Shown: positions 33,898-41,581 of the stretch, piece after piece
Position numbering within the stretch: the first letter of the stretch is position 1
How the letters are laid out: the number at the start of each line of letters is the position of its first letter
Program-made: the position numbers and the translations under genes
Source: JAUQQI01 sp042408785
Lineage (GTDB): Bacteria; Chloroflexota; Dehalococcoidia; JAUQQI01
Direction of reading: 5' to 3'
DNA length: 64,000 nt
Assembly: GCA_042408785.1 (NCBI GenBank)
Contig: JBHOQU010000124.1
Span: 62,001 to 126,000 of the forward strand
The notes under the pieces: generated by a model
The model's database searches: none
The model's input: the letters and a program-made list of their open reading frames with translations, nothing else
Told to the model about the DNA's origin: nothing

Positions 33898-35096
33898 TAC
33901 GCCCCGAAGCGGGTGAGGCGGCCGGCGTGGGCCAGCATAAGGGGCATGAGGGCCGTGGCGGGGATCAGACCCAGGCCCCCCCGCCGGCACTCCGCCTCCC
34001 CGAATTTCTGGGCCCGGTCGGGCCGGCACCAGCGGGACCAGAGGACCACCGGCACCGGGTGCCAGGAGTGGGACCGGTAGGCCGCCGGGGTCGAATGGTC
34101 CCCGGTAACCACCAGGACGTCCGGCCGCAGTTCCAGAAGCCTTGGGAGCAGGCTGTCGGCCTCCTCGATGGCCGCCACCTTGGCCTGGAAGTTACCGTCC
34201 TCCCCGGCGGTATCCGTTCGCTTGAAGTGGACGAAGAAGAAGTCGAACTCCCGGAAGCGGTCGGCCACCGTCTGGAAGTTTTCGGCCAGCGTCTGGCCGG
34301 TGGGCAGAACCGTCATCCCCACTAGGCGGGCGAGGCCCCGGTACATGGGGTATGTGGCCACCGCCGCCGCCTTCAGCTTGTAAACCTCCCCGAAGGTGGG
34401 GGGGTGGGGGTGCTTGGCGAAGCCCCGCAGCAGCACCATATTGGCCGGGTGCTCCTCGGCGAGGATTTTGCGGGCCTCCTCAACCCAGCGGTTGACAAGG
34501 GCGGCGGTGGCGTCGGCCCCGGGCCGGGTCGGCCGAACCGGCAGGGGCGGAACCCCCTCCCGGGTCGGGTCGGTCTCGGTGAGGTCGGCGCTGAGGCCCG
34601 GGCCCCGCAGCACCAGGACGAAGCGGTGCTCCCGGACCGGCTCGACGAACACCTCAACCCCCGGCAGCCGGATCCGGCGCAGCTTTTCGCAGAGGCGGGC
34701 GTTTACCTCGGTGGGGATGCGGCCGGCCCGCCGGTCGACGATGCGCCCCTCGGCGTCCACGGTGCAGAAGTTTCCCCGGGCCGCCACGTCGTCGGGGGTG
34801 AGGGAAAAGTCGATTCCGAGGGCCTCCAGGACGCCCCGGCCGATCTCCCAGCGGAGGGGGTCGTAGCCGAAGAGGGCCAGGTGACCCGGCCCCGACCCCG
34901 GGCTTATGCCGGGGCCGACAGGCTGGGAGAGGCCGCAGTTGCCCTCGTAGGCGAGGCGGTCCAGGTTCGGGGTTCGGGCCGTCTCCAGCTCGGTCAGCCC
35001 CGTGTCCGGGTCGGGAAGGCCCCCGAGGCCGTCCATGACGAAAAGGATAAGCTTCGAGCCGTTGCTGATCACCAGGTCTCGGATGAGCTCCTGCAC
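33897..35096 (-). CDS. apgM: 2,3-bisphosphoglycerate-independent phosphoglycerate mutase, archaeal type
   Basis: This 399-residue alkaline-phosphatase-superfamily enzyme interconverts 3- and 2-phosphoglycerate. It shows ILFVMDGLGGLPDP (first metal Asp), TPNLDRLAYEGNCGLSQPVGPGISPGSGPGHLALFGYDP with the nucleophile Ser region, FFFVHFKRTDTAGEDGN, and VVTGDHSTP. The length and motifs match the aPGAM branch rather than the ~510-residue GpmI. GTG 35096 is preceded by GGAGG. It lies 14 nt after pgk. Confidence 0.93.
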   Translation of the reverse strand: MQELIRDLVISNGSKLILFVMDGLGGLPDPDTGLTELETARTPNLDRLAYEGNCGLSQPVGPGISPGSGPGHLALFGYDPLRWEIGRGVLEALGIDFSLTPDDVAARGNFCTVDAEGRIVDRRAGRIPTEVNARLCEKLRRIRLPGVEVFVEPVREHRFVLVLRGPGLSADLTETDPTREGVPPLPVRPTRPGADATAALVNRWVEEARKILAEEHPANMVLLRGFAKHPHPPTFGEVYKLKAAAVATYPMYRGLARLVGMTVLPTGQTLAENFQTVADRFREFDFFFVHFKRTDTAGEDGNFQAKVAAIEEADSLLPRLLELRPDVLVVTGDHSTPAAYRSHSWHPVPVVLWSRWCRPDRAQKFGEAECRRGGLGLIPATALMPLMLAHAGRLTRFGA

Positions 35097-35110
35097 GGCG
35101 GAACCTCCGG

Positions 35111-36289
35111 TCAGGCGGGCTCGTGGAGAACGGCCATGCCGGGGAGGGTCCGGCCCTCAAGAAACTCCAGGGCGGCGCCCCCGCCGGTGGAGACGTGGTC
35201 GAAGCGGTCGGCCAGGCCCAGCCGCTCCACGGCCGCCACCGTCTCCCCGCCCCCGATAACCCTTACGGCCCCGGTGAGGCCGGCCAGGAACTCGGCGATG
35301 GCCCGGGTGCCTGCGGCGAACGGTTCCAGCTCGAACACTCCCATTGGACCGTTCCAGAGGACCGTCCGGGCGGGCCGGAGGGCCTCCTGAAACCGGCGAA
35401 CGGTCTCCGGGCCGATGTCGAGGATGCGCCAGCCCTCGGGCACGTCCCCAAAGGCAACTGTCCGGGTCTGGGCGTCGGCCGCAACCCGGTCGGCAATGAC
35501 TCCGTCGACGGGAACAAGGACCTTGCCCGTGGCCAGCAGCTCCCGGGCCGATGGAACGTGCTCCTCCTCGTAGAGGGACGAACCGACCTGATGGCCCTGG
35601 GCCTTGAGAAACGTGTTGGCCATCCCGCCCCCGACCAGCAGCCGGTCCACCCGGGGAAGCAGGTTGCGCAGGACCGGCAGTTTGTCGCTTACTTTGGCCC
35701 CGCCGATAACGGCCAGATAGGGCCGCTCCGGGGCCTCCAGCACCCTGGTCAGGTAGTAGACCTCCTTCTCCATCAGCAGGCCGGCGTAGGCCGGCAGAAA
35801 GCGGGCAACCCCGACGGTGGAGGCGTGGGCCCGGTGGGCGGCACCGAAGGCATCGTTCACGTAGACCTCCCCGAGGCGGGCCAAGGCCTCGGCGAAGGTG
35901 GGGTCGTTGGCCTCCTCCCCCGGGTGGAACCGAACGTTTTCTAAAAGCAGAACCTCCCCGGGCTGAAGCTGGGCTGCCATCGCCTCCACCTCCGGCCCAA
36001 TGCAGTCGGGGGCCTTTTTAACCGGCCGGCCCAGCAGGGCCGCCAGGCGGCGGGCCACGGGGTCGAGCCGGAACTTTTCGACCACCTTGCCCTCGGGCCG
36101 GCCCAGGTGGGACATTAAAATCACCCGGGCGCCCTGCTGAACCAGATACTCGATGGTGGGCAAGGCGGCCCGAATACGGGTGTCGTCGGCAACCTCCCCA
36201 GTTTGGGGGTCCAGGGGAACGTTAAAATCTACCCTAACGAGGACCCGCTTGCCTGAAACCTGGGCTTGGCGGAGAGTTCTGAGTTTCAC
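35111..36289 (-). CDS. pgk: Phosphoglycerate kinase
   Basis: Pgk makes ATP and 3-phosphoglycerate from 1,3-bisphosphoglycerate. The 392-residue protein has RVLVRVDFNVPLD, SHLGRPEGK, VYVNDAFGAAHRAHAS, VIGGAKVSDKLPVL, WNGPMGVFE and VIGGGETVAAVE. GTG 36289 (KLRTLRQ...) matches the family start. TTG 36307 would add six residues but leaves almost no leader after the TATAAT at 36330-36325, whose start point is near 36318. It is the first gene of the chain running to hflX. Confidence 0.95.
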   Translation of the reverse strand: MKLRTLRQAQVSGKRVLVRVDFNVPLDPQTGEVADDTRIRAALPTIEYLVQQGARVILMSHLGRPEGKVVEKFRLDPVARRLAALLGRPVKKAPDCIGPEVEAMAAQLQPGEVLLLENVRFHPGEEANDPTFAEALARLGEVYVNDAFGAAHRAHASTVGVARFLPAYAGLLMEKEVYYLTRVLEAPERPYLAVIGGAKVSDKLPVLRNLLPRVDRLLVGGGMANTFLKAQGHQVGSSLYEEEHVPSARELLATGKVLVPVDGVIADRVAADAQTRTVAFGDVPEGWRILDIGPETVRRFQEALRPARTVLWNGPMGVFELEPFAAGTRAIAEFLAGLTGAVRVIGGGETVAAVERLGLADRFDHVSTGGGAALEFLEGRTLPGMAVLHEPA

Positions 36290-36324
36290 CGGCGGCTTCC
36301 CCCCCAAAAGGCTTTACCGAGCGA

Positions 36325-36330
36325 ATTATA
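36325..36330 (-). promoter_or_regulatory. -10 element for the pgk-to-hflX unit
   Basis: There is a perfect TATAAT on the minus strand 36 nt before the pgk GTG. No TTGACA-like -35 stands at 16-18 bp, so activation or a weak promoter is implied. It is divergent to the hisS promoter. Confidence 0.5.
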
Positions 36331-36343
36331 GCGGGTTTTTAGA

Positions 36344-36373
36344 TTGACCGGATGTTTGGAGGTCGGTTATGCT
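36344..36373 (+). promoter_or_regulatory. Promoter of hisS
   Basis: TTGACC (36344-36349) and TATGCT (36368-36373) are separated by 18 bp. The predicted start near 36380 leaves only about 10 nt before the hisS ATG, which lacks a clear ribosome site. Confidence 0.5.
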
Positions 36374-36390
36374 TTTAACCGGAACCGCCT

Positions 36391-37653
36391 ATGGCCGGCC
36401 CTAAGTACCGTTCCCCCCGGGGAACCGCCGATATCCTGCCCGAAGAGCAGCCCTACTGGCGCTTCGTCCTGGAGACGGCCGGGACGATGGCCGAGCTGTA
36501 CGGCTACCGGCGCATCGACGTCCCCCTTTTCGAGTCGGCCGACCTCTACATCCGGGGGGTTGGGGAGGCAACGGATATCGTCCAGAAGGAGATGTATATT
36601 TTCGCCGACCGGGGGGGCGACCGGATGGCCCTGCGGCCGGAGTTTACCGCCGGGGTCTGCCGGGCCTACCTTCAGCACGGCATGGCCCACTGGCCCCAGC
36701 CGGTGAAGCTCTGGACCGCCGGGCCGGTCTTCCGCTACGACCGGCCCCAGCGGGGCCGCTACCGCCAGTTCCACCAGTTTAACTACGAGGCCATCGGGGA
36801 GCTGGACCCCTGGCTGGATGCCGAGGTCATCGACCTGGCCTGGCGCTTTTACGGCCGGCTGGGCCTTAAAGACCTTACCCTGGAGCTCAACAGCATCGGC
36901 GATGGGAAATGCCGGCCGGCCTACCGGGAGGCCCTCCGAGCCTACTACCGGCCCCTGGTCGACCGACTCTGCCCCGACTGCAGGGCGCGGCTGGAACGCA
37001 ACCCCCTCCGGCTCCTCGACTGCAAAGAGCCCACCTGCTGGGCCCTGGCCGAGGCGGCGCCCCGGTCGGTGGATTACCTTTGCGATGAGTGCCGGGAGCA
37101 CTTTGCGGGGGTCCAGGACTGGCTCGGCCGGTACGGGGTGCCTTACCGGCTCAACCACCGGCTGGTCCGGGGCCTGGACTACTACACGAAGACGGTCTTT
37201 GAGATTCAGCCGCCCCGGCAGGGGGCCCAAGCGGCCCTGGGGGGTGGGGGCCGCTACGACGGCCTCATCGAGGAGCTGGGGGGAAAACCCACCCCCGGGG
37301 TCGGCTTCGCCACCGGAATCGAGCGGGTGATCCTCGAACTTAAGGAGCAGGGAGTGGCGCTCCCGGACCGGAAGGTCCCCATGGTTTTCGTCGCCTACAC
37401 CGGGGAGGCCACCCGGCTGGCCGCGGCGGAGGTGGTGGGCCGGGTCCGGGCCGCCGGCCTTATCGGGGTGCACGCCTTCGGGAGCCGCAGCCTTAAGGCC
37501 CAGCTTCGACTGGCCGACGGCCTGGGGGCCGACTACGCCGTTATCCTGGGCGAGGAAGAGTACCGGCAGGGCCAGGTGGTCCTTCGGGACCTGGCCAGCG
37601 GCCGGCAGGAGACGATTACCCTCGAGGCAGCCCTAAACCGAATAAGGTCGTAG
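36391..37653 (+). CDS. hisS: Histidyl-tRNA synthetase
   Basis: HisRS charges tRNA-His. The 420-residue class II synthetase has RGTADILP, motif 2 FRYDRPQRGRYRQFHQFNYE, LELNSIGD, the histidine-binding LVRGLDYYTKTVFE, motif 3 GVGFATGIERV, and the C-terminal anticodon domain (VPMVFVAYTG...). The active-site arginine motif RPEFTAGVCRAY is intact, so it is a true synthetase and not the HisZ paralogue. The leader is short and nearly without a ribosome site. Confidence 0.96.
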   Translation: MAGPKYRSPRGTADILPEEQPYWRFVLETAGTMAELYGYRRIDVPLFESADLYIRGVGEATDIVQKEMYIFADRGGDRMALRPEFTAGVCRAYLQHGMAHWPQPVKLWTAGPVFRYDRPQRGRYRQFHQFNYEAIGELDPWLDAEVIDLAWRFYGRLGLKDLTLELNSIGDGKCRPAYREALRAYYRPLVDRLCPDCRARLERNPLRLLDCKEPTCWALAEAAPRSVDYLCDECREHFAGVQDWLGRYGVPYRLNHRLVRGLDYYTKTVFEIQPPRQGAQAALGGGGRYDGLIEELGGKPTPGVGFATGIERVILELKEQGVALPDRKVPMVFVAYTGEATRLAAAEVVGRVRAAGLIGVHAFGSRSLKAQLRLADGLGADYAVILGEEEYRQGQVVLRDLASGRQETITLEAALNRIRS

Positions 37654-37666
37654 CCGGAGCGACGCC

Positions 37667-38170
37667 GTGGAACCCATCGGGTACAACTACAGTCCTAATT
37701 CCCACCTGGACCTCGACTGGGTAGACGACTGGCTGGCGGTGGGGGCGGCCTTCAGCCCGAGCCAGCTGGAGCTCCTTAAGGGTCAGGAGATCGGGGCCGT
37801 GCTCGACCTGCGGGCGGAGGCGGCCGACGACCCGGACCTTCTGCGCCGGCACGGAATCGAGTTCCTGCACCTGGGCGTCCCCGACGGGGAGGCGCCGGAG
37901 CCGACCCAGCTGGAGCGGGGGATCGCCTGGGTCCGGGCGCAGCGGACCCAGGGCCGGAAGGTGCTGGTCCACTGTCAGGGGGGCCTGGGGCGGAGTCCCT
38001 GCTTTGCCACGGCCCTGCTGATGGCCGAGGGGCTCAGCCTGACGGAAGCTTATCAGAAGGTAAAGGCCGCCCGCAAGGCCGCCGCCCTTACCGCCGGCCA
38101 GTGGGAGGCCCTGCGCCGGCTTGCCTCAGAAATGGGCGTCCAGGGAGCCCCGCCCAGCAGGTCGGCCTGA
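37667..38170 (+). CDS. Dual-specificity protein phosphatase-like protein
   Basis: A 167-residue phosphatase of the DSP/PTP fold: WVDDWLAVGAAF, GAVLDLRAEA, and the P-loop HCQGGLGRS with catalytic Cys and Arg. An AYQKVKAARKAAALTAGQWEAL helix follows. The general acid Asp is probably the one in GVPDGEAPEP. The substrate is unknown. GTG 37667 has GGAG upstream. It lies 13 nt after hisS. Its last 45 bases overlap the end of the convergent membrane protease gene. Confidence 0.82.
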   Translation: MEPIGYNYSPNSHLDLDWVDDWLAVGAAFSPSQLELLKGQEIGAVLDLRAEAADDPDLLRRHGIEFLHLGVPDGEAPEPTQLERGIAWVRAQRTQGRKVLVHCQGGLGRSPCFATALLMAEGLSLTEAYQKVKAARKAAALTAGQWEALRRLASEMGVQGAPPSRSA

Positions 38171-38995
38171 GGGCGGCTGGGGGGCCGTCCGGTAGGGAAC
38201 CGGGATGTAAGTCACCGAGGGCCGGGCCTGCTGGGCCTGGGGGAAGAGGCGCATCAGCTGGTAGACCTCCGGGGGCATCTCGGTGGAGACGGGCAAGCCC
38301 AGTTCCCGGGCCTGCTCCACCGTTATCGGGTAGTCGTGGGTCCAGGTCCCGCTGGTAAGGAGGGCGGCCACCCGCTCGGCCTGGGCCGGGTCCATCCGGT
38401 CCGACAGGAGGTCCCGAACCACCGCCGAAACCTGATTGATGGCCTTCCGCCCTACGTCGGCCAGAATCAGGGTCTGGTCGTCGATGTCCTTGGGCTGTTT
38501 AAGCTCGAGGACCTTTAAGATCGAGGCCGCCGGAAACTGCCCCACCTGGGGGTCCAGGGGACCGAGGACGGCGTTGGGGTCCATGACGATCTCGTCGGCC
38601 GCCAGGGCAATCAGGGTCCCGCCGGACATGGCGTAGTGGGGCACGAAAACGGTAACCTTGCCCGGCCGCTTCTTCAGGGCGAAGGCGATCTGTTCGGCGG
38701 CCAGGACAAGGCCGCCCGGCGTGTGCAGGATCAGGTCGATGGGGAGCTCGGGGTCGGTAAGCTTGATGGCCCGCAGGACGTTTTCGGAGTCGTCGATGTC
38801 GATGTAGCGAAAGATGGGGAAGCCCAGGATGCTCATCGTCTCCTGCCGGTGGATTAAGGCGATGACCCGGCTCTTGCGCTTGCGCTCGATCTCGTGGATG
38901 AGCCTTACCCGGGCCGCCTCCAGCATCCGCTGGCGGACGAGCGGCTGAAGGGTAACCACGATAAAAAACAGCCAGAAAAGGTCGAAGATGCTCAT
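38126..38995 (-). CDS. SDH-family Clp-fold membrane serine protease
   Basis: A 289-residue membrane-anchored protease of the SDH (Ser-Asp-His) family, related to SppA and ClpP. One N-terminal transmembrane segment (FDLFWLFFIVVTLQPLV) is followed by the Clp fold: PIDLILHTPGGLVLAAEQIA, the nucleophile Ser in HYAMSGGTLIALAADEI, and VLGPLDPQ. It probably removes or degrades membrane peptides. It follows the rhomboid gene by 16 nt in the same direction, with hsp20 upstream of that. The last ~15 residues overlap the convergent phosphatase gene and are not conserved-looking. Confidence 0.87.
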   Translation of the reverse strand: MSIFDLFWLFFIVVTLQPLVRQRMLEAARVRLIHEIERKRKSRVIALIHRQETMSILGFPIFRYIDIDDSENVLRAIKLTDPELPIDLILHTPGGLVLAAEQIAFALKKRPGKVTVFVPHYAMSGGTLIALAADEIVMDPNAVLGPLDPQVGQFPAASILKVLELKQPKDIDDQTLILADVGRKAINQVSAVVRDLLSDRMDPAQAERVAALLTSGTWTHDYPITVEQARELGLPVSTEMPPEVYQLMRLFPQAQQARPSVTYIPVPYRTAPQPPSGRPAGRGSLDAHF

Positions 38996-39011
38996 CGGTT
39001 ACAAACCCCGC

Positions 39012-39710
39012 CTACCAGGGCCAGTATTCGTCTAGATAATAATAACTTCGGCGCCTGGCAAAGAGTTTTACCAGGGCCAGGCCCGCCACGAACCCGCCCA
39101 CGTGGGCCCACCAGGCCACCCCGCCTAAAGTTCCCAGCTCGTCGGGGGCAAGGAGGCTGAAAACGCCGTTAAAAAGCTGGGAGATAAACCAGGTCCCGAT
39201 GTAGAAGACGGCCGGAATCTCCGTAAGAAAACCGAAAAACAGGACCGGCACGATGCCGATGACGGTAGCGGTGGGAAAAAGGACCAGGTAGGCGGCCAGC
39301 ACCCCCGAGATCGCCCCGCTGGCCCCAACCGTGGGGATGGGGGAGTCGGGGTTTAAAAAGACGTGGGTAAGGCCTGCGGTAACCCCGCACAGCAGGTAAA
39401 AAACCAGGTATCCTAAGTGGCCCATCCGGTCCTCGACATTGTCGCCGAAAATGTATAGGGCCACCATGTTGCTTATGAGGTGAAACCAGCCGCCATGCAG
39501 AAACATCGACGTAAAAAGGGTCAGCCACTGGAAGGGGTCGTCGGGGGAACTTAAGAACCGCTGCGGCACCACCCCCCAGGTGTCAACCAAGGTCAGCAGC
39601 CGACGGCCCAGGGAAACCTCATATAGAAAGACGGCCGAGTTTACGACGATAAGGCCCGTGTTTACCAGCGGGAACTGGGTCGCTCGAACCGTATCTTTAA
39701 TGGGTATCAT
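39012..39710 (-). CDS. Rhomboid-family intramembrane serine protease
   Basis: A 232-residue membrane protein with six or seven transmembrane segments. Catalytic Ser lies in VGASGAISG and His in WWAHVGGFVAG. HGGWFHLISNMVALYIFGDNVE is the loop-1/TM2 motif. It cleaves membrane proteins within the bilayer. A Tyr-rich, positively charged tail (ARRRSYYYLDEYWPW) follows the last segment. It sits between hsp20 and the SDH protease in one direction. ATG 39710 has no strong ribosome site. Confidence 0.92.
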   Translation of the reverse strand: MIPIKDTVRATQFPLVNTGLIVVNSAVFLYEVSLGRRLLTLVDTWGVVPQRFLSSPDDPFQWLTLFTSMFLHGGWFHLISNMVALYIFGDNVEDRMGHLGYLVFYLLCGVTAGLTHVFLNPDSPIPTVGASGAISGVLAAYLVLFPTATVIGIVPVLFFGFLTEIPAVFYIGTWFISQLFNGVFSLLAPDELGTLGGVAWWAHVGGFVAGLALVKLFARRRSYYYLDEYWPW

Positions 39711-39767
39711 CCGGTAAAGGCGCCGTCATGCCTCAAGGCTACGGGAAGCCGCGGGCTTTTTAGTTTT

Positions 39768-40211
39768 CTAGGCCGTCTGAATCTTGATGGTGCGCCGGGG
39801 CGAAGGCTGAACTTTCGGCAGCCTGACGGTTAAGATGCCGTGCTCCAGTTTGGCCTCCGCCCGGCTCTCGTCCACCGGAGCCGGCAGCCGGACAGACCTT
39901 TCAAAACGGCCCCACCGGAGCTCCCGGTAGTGGTACCTGGCGCCCTCCTCTTTCTTCTCCTCCCGGGTTTCACCCCGGATGGTGAGGAGGCTGTCGTCGA
40001 TGGAGATTTCCAGGTCCTCCGGCCTGAGGCCCGGGACCGCCGCCCTAACGACGACCTCGCTGTCGGTCTCCGAAAGGTCGATGGGCGGCCCCAAAAGCTC
40101 GAAGGCCGTGGGCAACCTTCCGAACCGGGCCCAGGTCTCCTCAAAAACCCGGTTGATCAGGTCCCGCAGGGTCGCAAGCTCCCGGGAGGGTTCCCACCGT
40201 TCGATGGCCAT
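39768..40211 (-). CDS. Small heat-shock protein Hsp20
   Basis: A 147-residue alpha-crystallin-type chaperone that holds unfolding proteins. The alpha-crystallin domain spans about residues 43-140, from PPIDLSETDSEVVVRAAVPGLRPEDLEISIDDSLLTIRGE to the A-x-x-x-n-G-I-L motif AKLEHGILTVRLPK. GGAGG precedes ATG 40211. A TTGACC-18-TAACTT promoter lies at 40252-40281. I see neither a CIRCE nor a HAIR operator, so heat control is not evident from sequence. Confidence 0.93.
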   Translation of the reverse strand: MAIERWEPSRELATLRDLINRVFEETWARFGRLPTAFELLGPPIDLSETDSEVVVRAAVPGLRPEDLEISIDDSLLTIRGETREEKKEEGARYHYRELRWGRFERSVRLPAPVDESRAEAKLEHGILTVRLPKVQPSPRRTIKIQTA

Positions 40212-40251
40212 TCCACCCTACCTCCACGCGAAGTTTTGGTCGCGCACGGTT

Positions 40252-40281
40252 AAGTTAGCAGATTTCCGGCTTCCCGGTCAA
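40252..40281 (-). promoter_or_regulatory. Promoter of hsp20 unit
   Basis: TTGACC (40281-40276) and TAACTT (40257-40252) are separated by 18 bp on the minus strand. The predicted start near 40245 gives a leader of about 34 nt. Confidence 0.5.
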
Positions 40282-40365
40282 ACAAAGAACCGGCTGCCCC
40301 GGGGTCGGCGGCAGGGTCCCCATGCTAATATAAAGTGGACGTCAGACCTCCCCAAGGAGGGCGCG

Positions 40366-41415
40366 ATGCGAGGGGTTGCCAGGATTGGGGCCGCTCAGGT
40401 TGCCCCCGTCTTTTTCAATGTTGAAGCCACCTTGGAAAAGACGGTCCAAGCCGTCGCCGAGGCCGGCCGCCTCGGCCTCGACTTGGTTGTCTTTCCCGAA
40501 ACGTACTTTACGGCCTACCCTTACTGGCGGGGAAGCGTCAGCGTCCGGCAGTCGACGGAGCTGGCCGTCCGGATGATGGAGTCGGCCGTCCGCTGGAATG
40601 GCCCGGAGATGGAGGCCGTTGCCCGGGCGGCCCGGGAGGCCGGAACCAACGTGGTGATCGGCATCAACGAGCGGGACGACCGGACCGGGAGCGAGACGGT
40701 CTACAACACCCTGGTCTTTATCTCCCGGGACGGCCGGATCCTGGGCCGGCACCGCAAGCTGATGCCCACCCACTCCGAACGGGTCTACTGGGGAATGGGG
40801 GATGCCCGGGACCTCAAGGTCTTTCAGTTCGACTTCGCCCGGGTGGGCGGGCTCATCTGCTACGAGCACCACATGAGCCTGCTCCGGGCGGCCCTGGGGT
40901 TTCTGGGGGAGGAGGTGCACGTGGCCGTCTGGCCGGGCTGGTGGTCGATGGACGGCCACCTGGGGGCCAAGTACGGCGACCCCACCAACCTCCGCTCCGA
41001 AATCGACGCGGCCATCCGGGAGTATGCCGTTGAGAACCAGGTCTTTGTGGTGAGCGCCAGCTGGTACCTGCCCCCGGAGGCCATTCCCCCCGACCTGAAA
41101 GACCTAATGCGCTACAACCTGGCCGTGGGCGGAAGCTGCATCGTCAACCCGTCGGGACTCTACCTGCGGGAGCCGGTCTTCGGCCAGGAAACCATCGTCT
41201 GGGCTGAAATCTGCCAGCGGGACCGGCTGCTGGCCAAGGCCTATTTCGACAGTGCCGGCCACTACTCCCGGTTCGACGCGGTAAACCTGCAGCTCCGCAC
41301 CCTCGGCTGGGAGCCCTTCGGACCGGTGCCCGCTGGGCCGGAGCGGACTGTTCAGGAGGCCCAACCCTCAGCCCCGACCGACCACCTGCCGCATCAGGTG
41401 GCCGGACCGCAGTAG
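40366..41415 (+). CDS. Nitrilase
   Basis: A 349-residue carbon-nitrogen hydrolase of the true nitrilase branch, hydrolysing an organic nitrile (or cyanide) to acid and ammonia. The Glu-Lys-Cys triad is clear: Glu in VVFPETYFTAYPYW, Lys in HRKLMPTHSER, Cys in GGLICYEHHMSLLR. WPGWWSMDG and VVSASWYLPPE complete the family pattern. The last ~35 residues are Pro-rich and not conserved-looking. ATG 40366 has AAGGAGG upstream. A TGCTAATAT extended -10 (40323-40331) is a weak promoter candidate. It stands alone between hsp20 and sucA. Confidence 0.9.
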   Translation: MRGVARIGAAQVAPVFFNVEATLEKTVQAVAEAGRLGLDLVVFPETYFTAYPYWRGSVSVRQSTELAVRMMESAVRWNGPEMEAVARAAREAGTNVVIGINERDDRTGSETVYNTLVFISRDGRILGRHRKLMPTHSERVYWGMGDARDLKVFQFDFARVGGLICYEHHMSLLRAALGFLGEEVHVAVWPGWWSMDGHLGAKYGDPTNLRSEIDAAIREYAVENQVFVVSASWYLPPEAIPPDLKDLMRYNLAVGGSCIVNPSGLYLREPVFGQETIVWAEICQRDRLLAKAYFDSAGHYSRFDAVNLQLRTLGWEPFGPVPAGPERTVQEAQPSAPTDHLPHQVAGPQ

Positions 41416-41514
41416 CCGGGTTTGGCTGCAAGCCGGGCGGGCGTGGCAGGCTTTAGGCCGGCGGGCCTAGAGCTACGCCTAGGTTGTGCCAGGATGCTAT
41501 CATTAACTTCGAGT

Positions 41515-41561
41515 GGGCGCAGACAGCGCTGTCGGGACTGCGCCCGCCGGTGACTTATAAT
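41515..41561 (+). promoter_or_regulatory. Putative sucA promoter and operator
   Basis: TATAAT at 41556-41561 is a perfect -10, but no -35 consensus stands upstream. In its place is a 12-bp perfect palindrome (GACAGCGCTGTC, 41522-41533) flanked by complementary arms 41515-41522 and 41538-41545. Transcription would start near 41568, leaving a ~14-nt leader containing GGTGGAGG. The palindrome is a candidate activator or repressor site. Confidence 0.5.
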
Positions 41562-41581
41562 CCACAGCGTGGTGGAGGGCA

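Noticed and set aside
40212..40365. CIRCE or HAIR heat-shock operator near hsp20
   Set aside because: Neither TTAGCACTC-N9-GAGTGCTAA nor CTTGAGT-N7-ACTCAAG is present; only an ordinary promoter was found.
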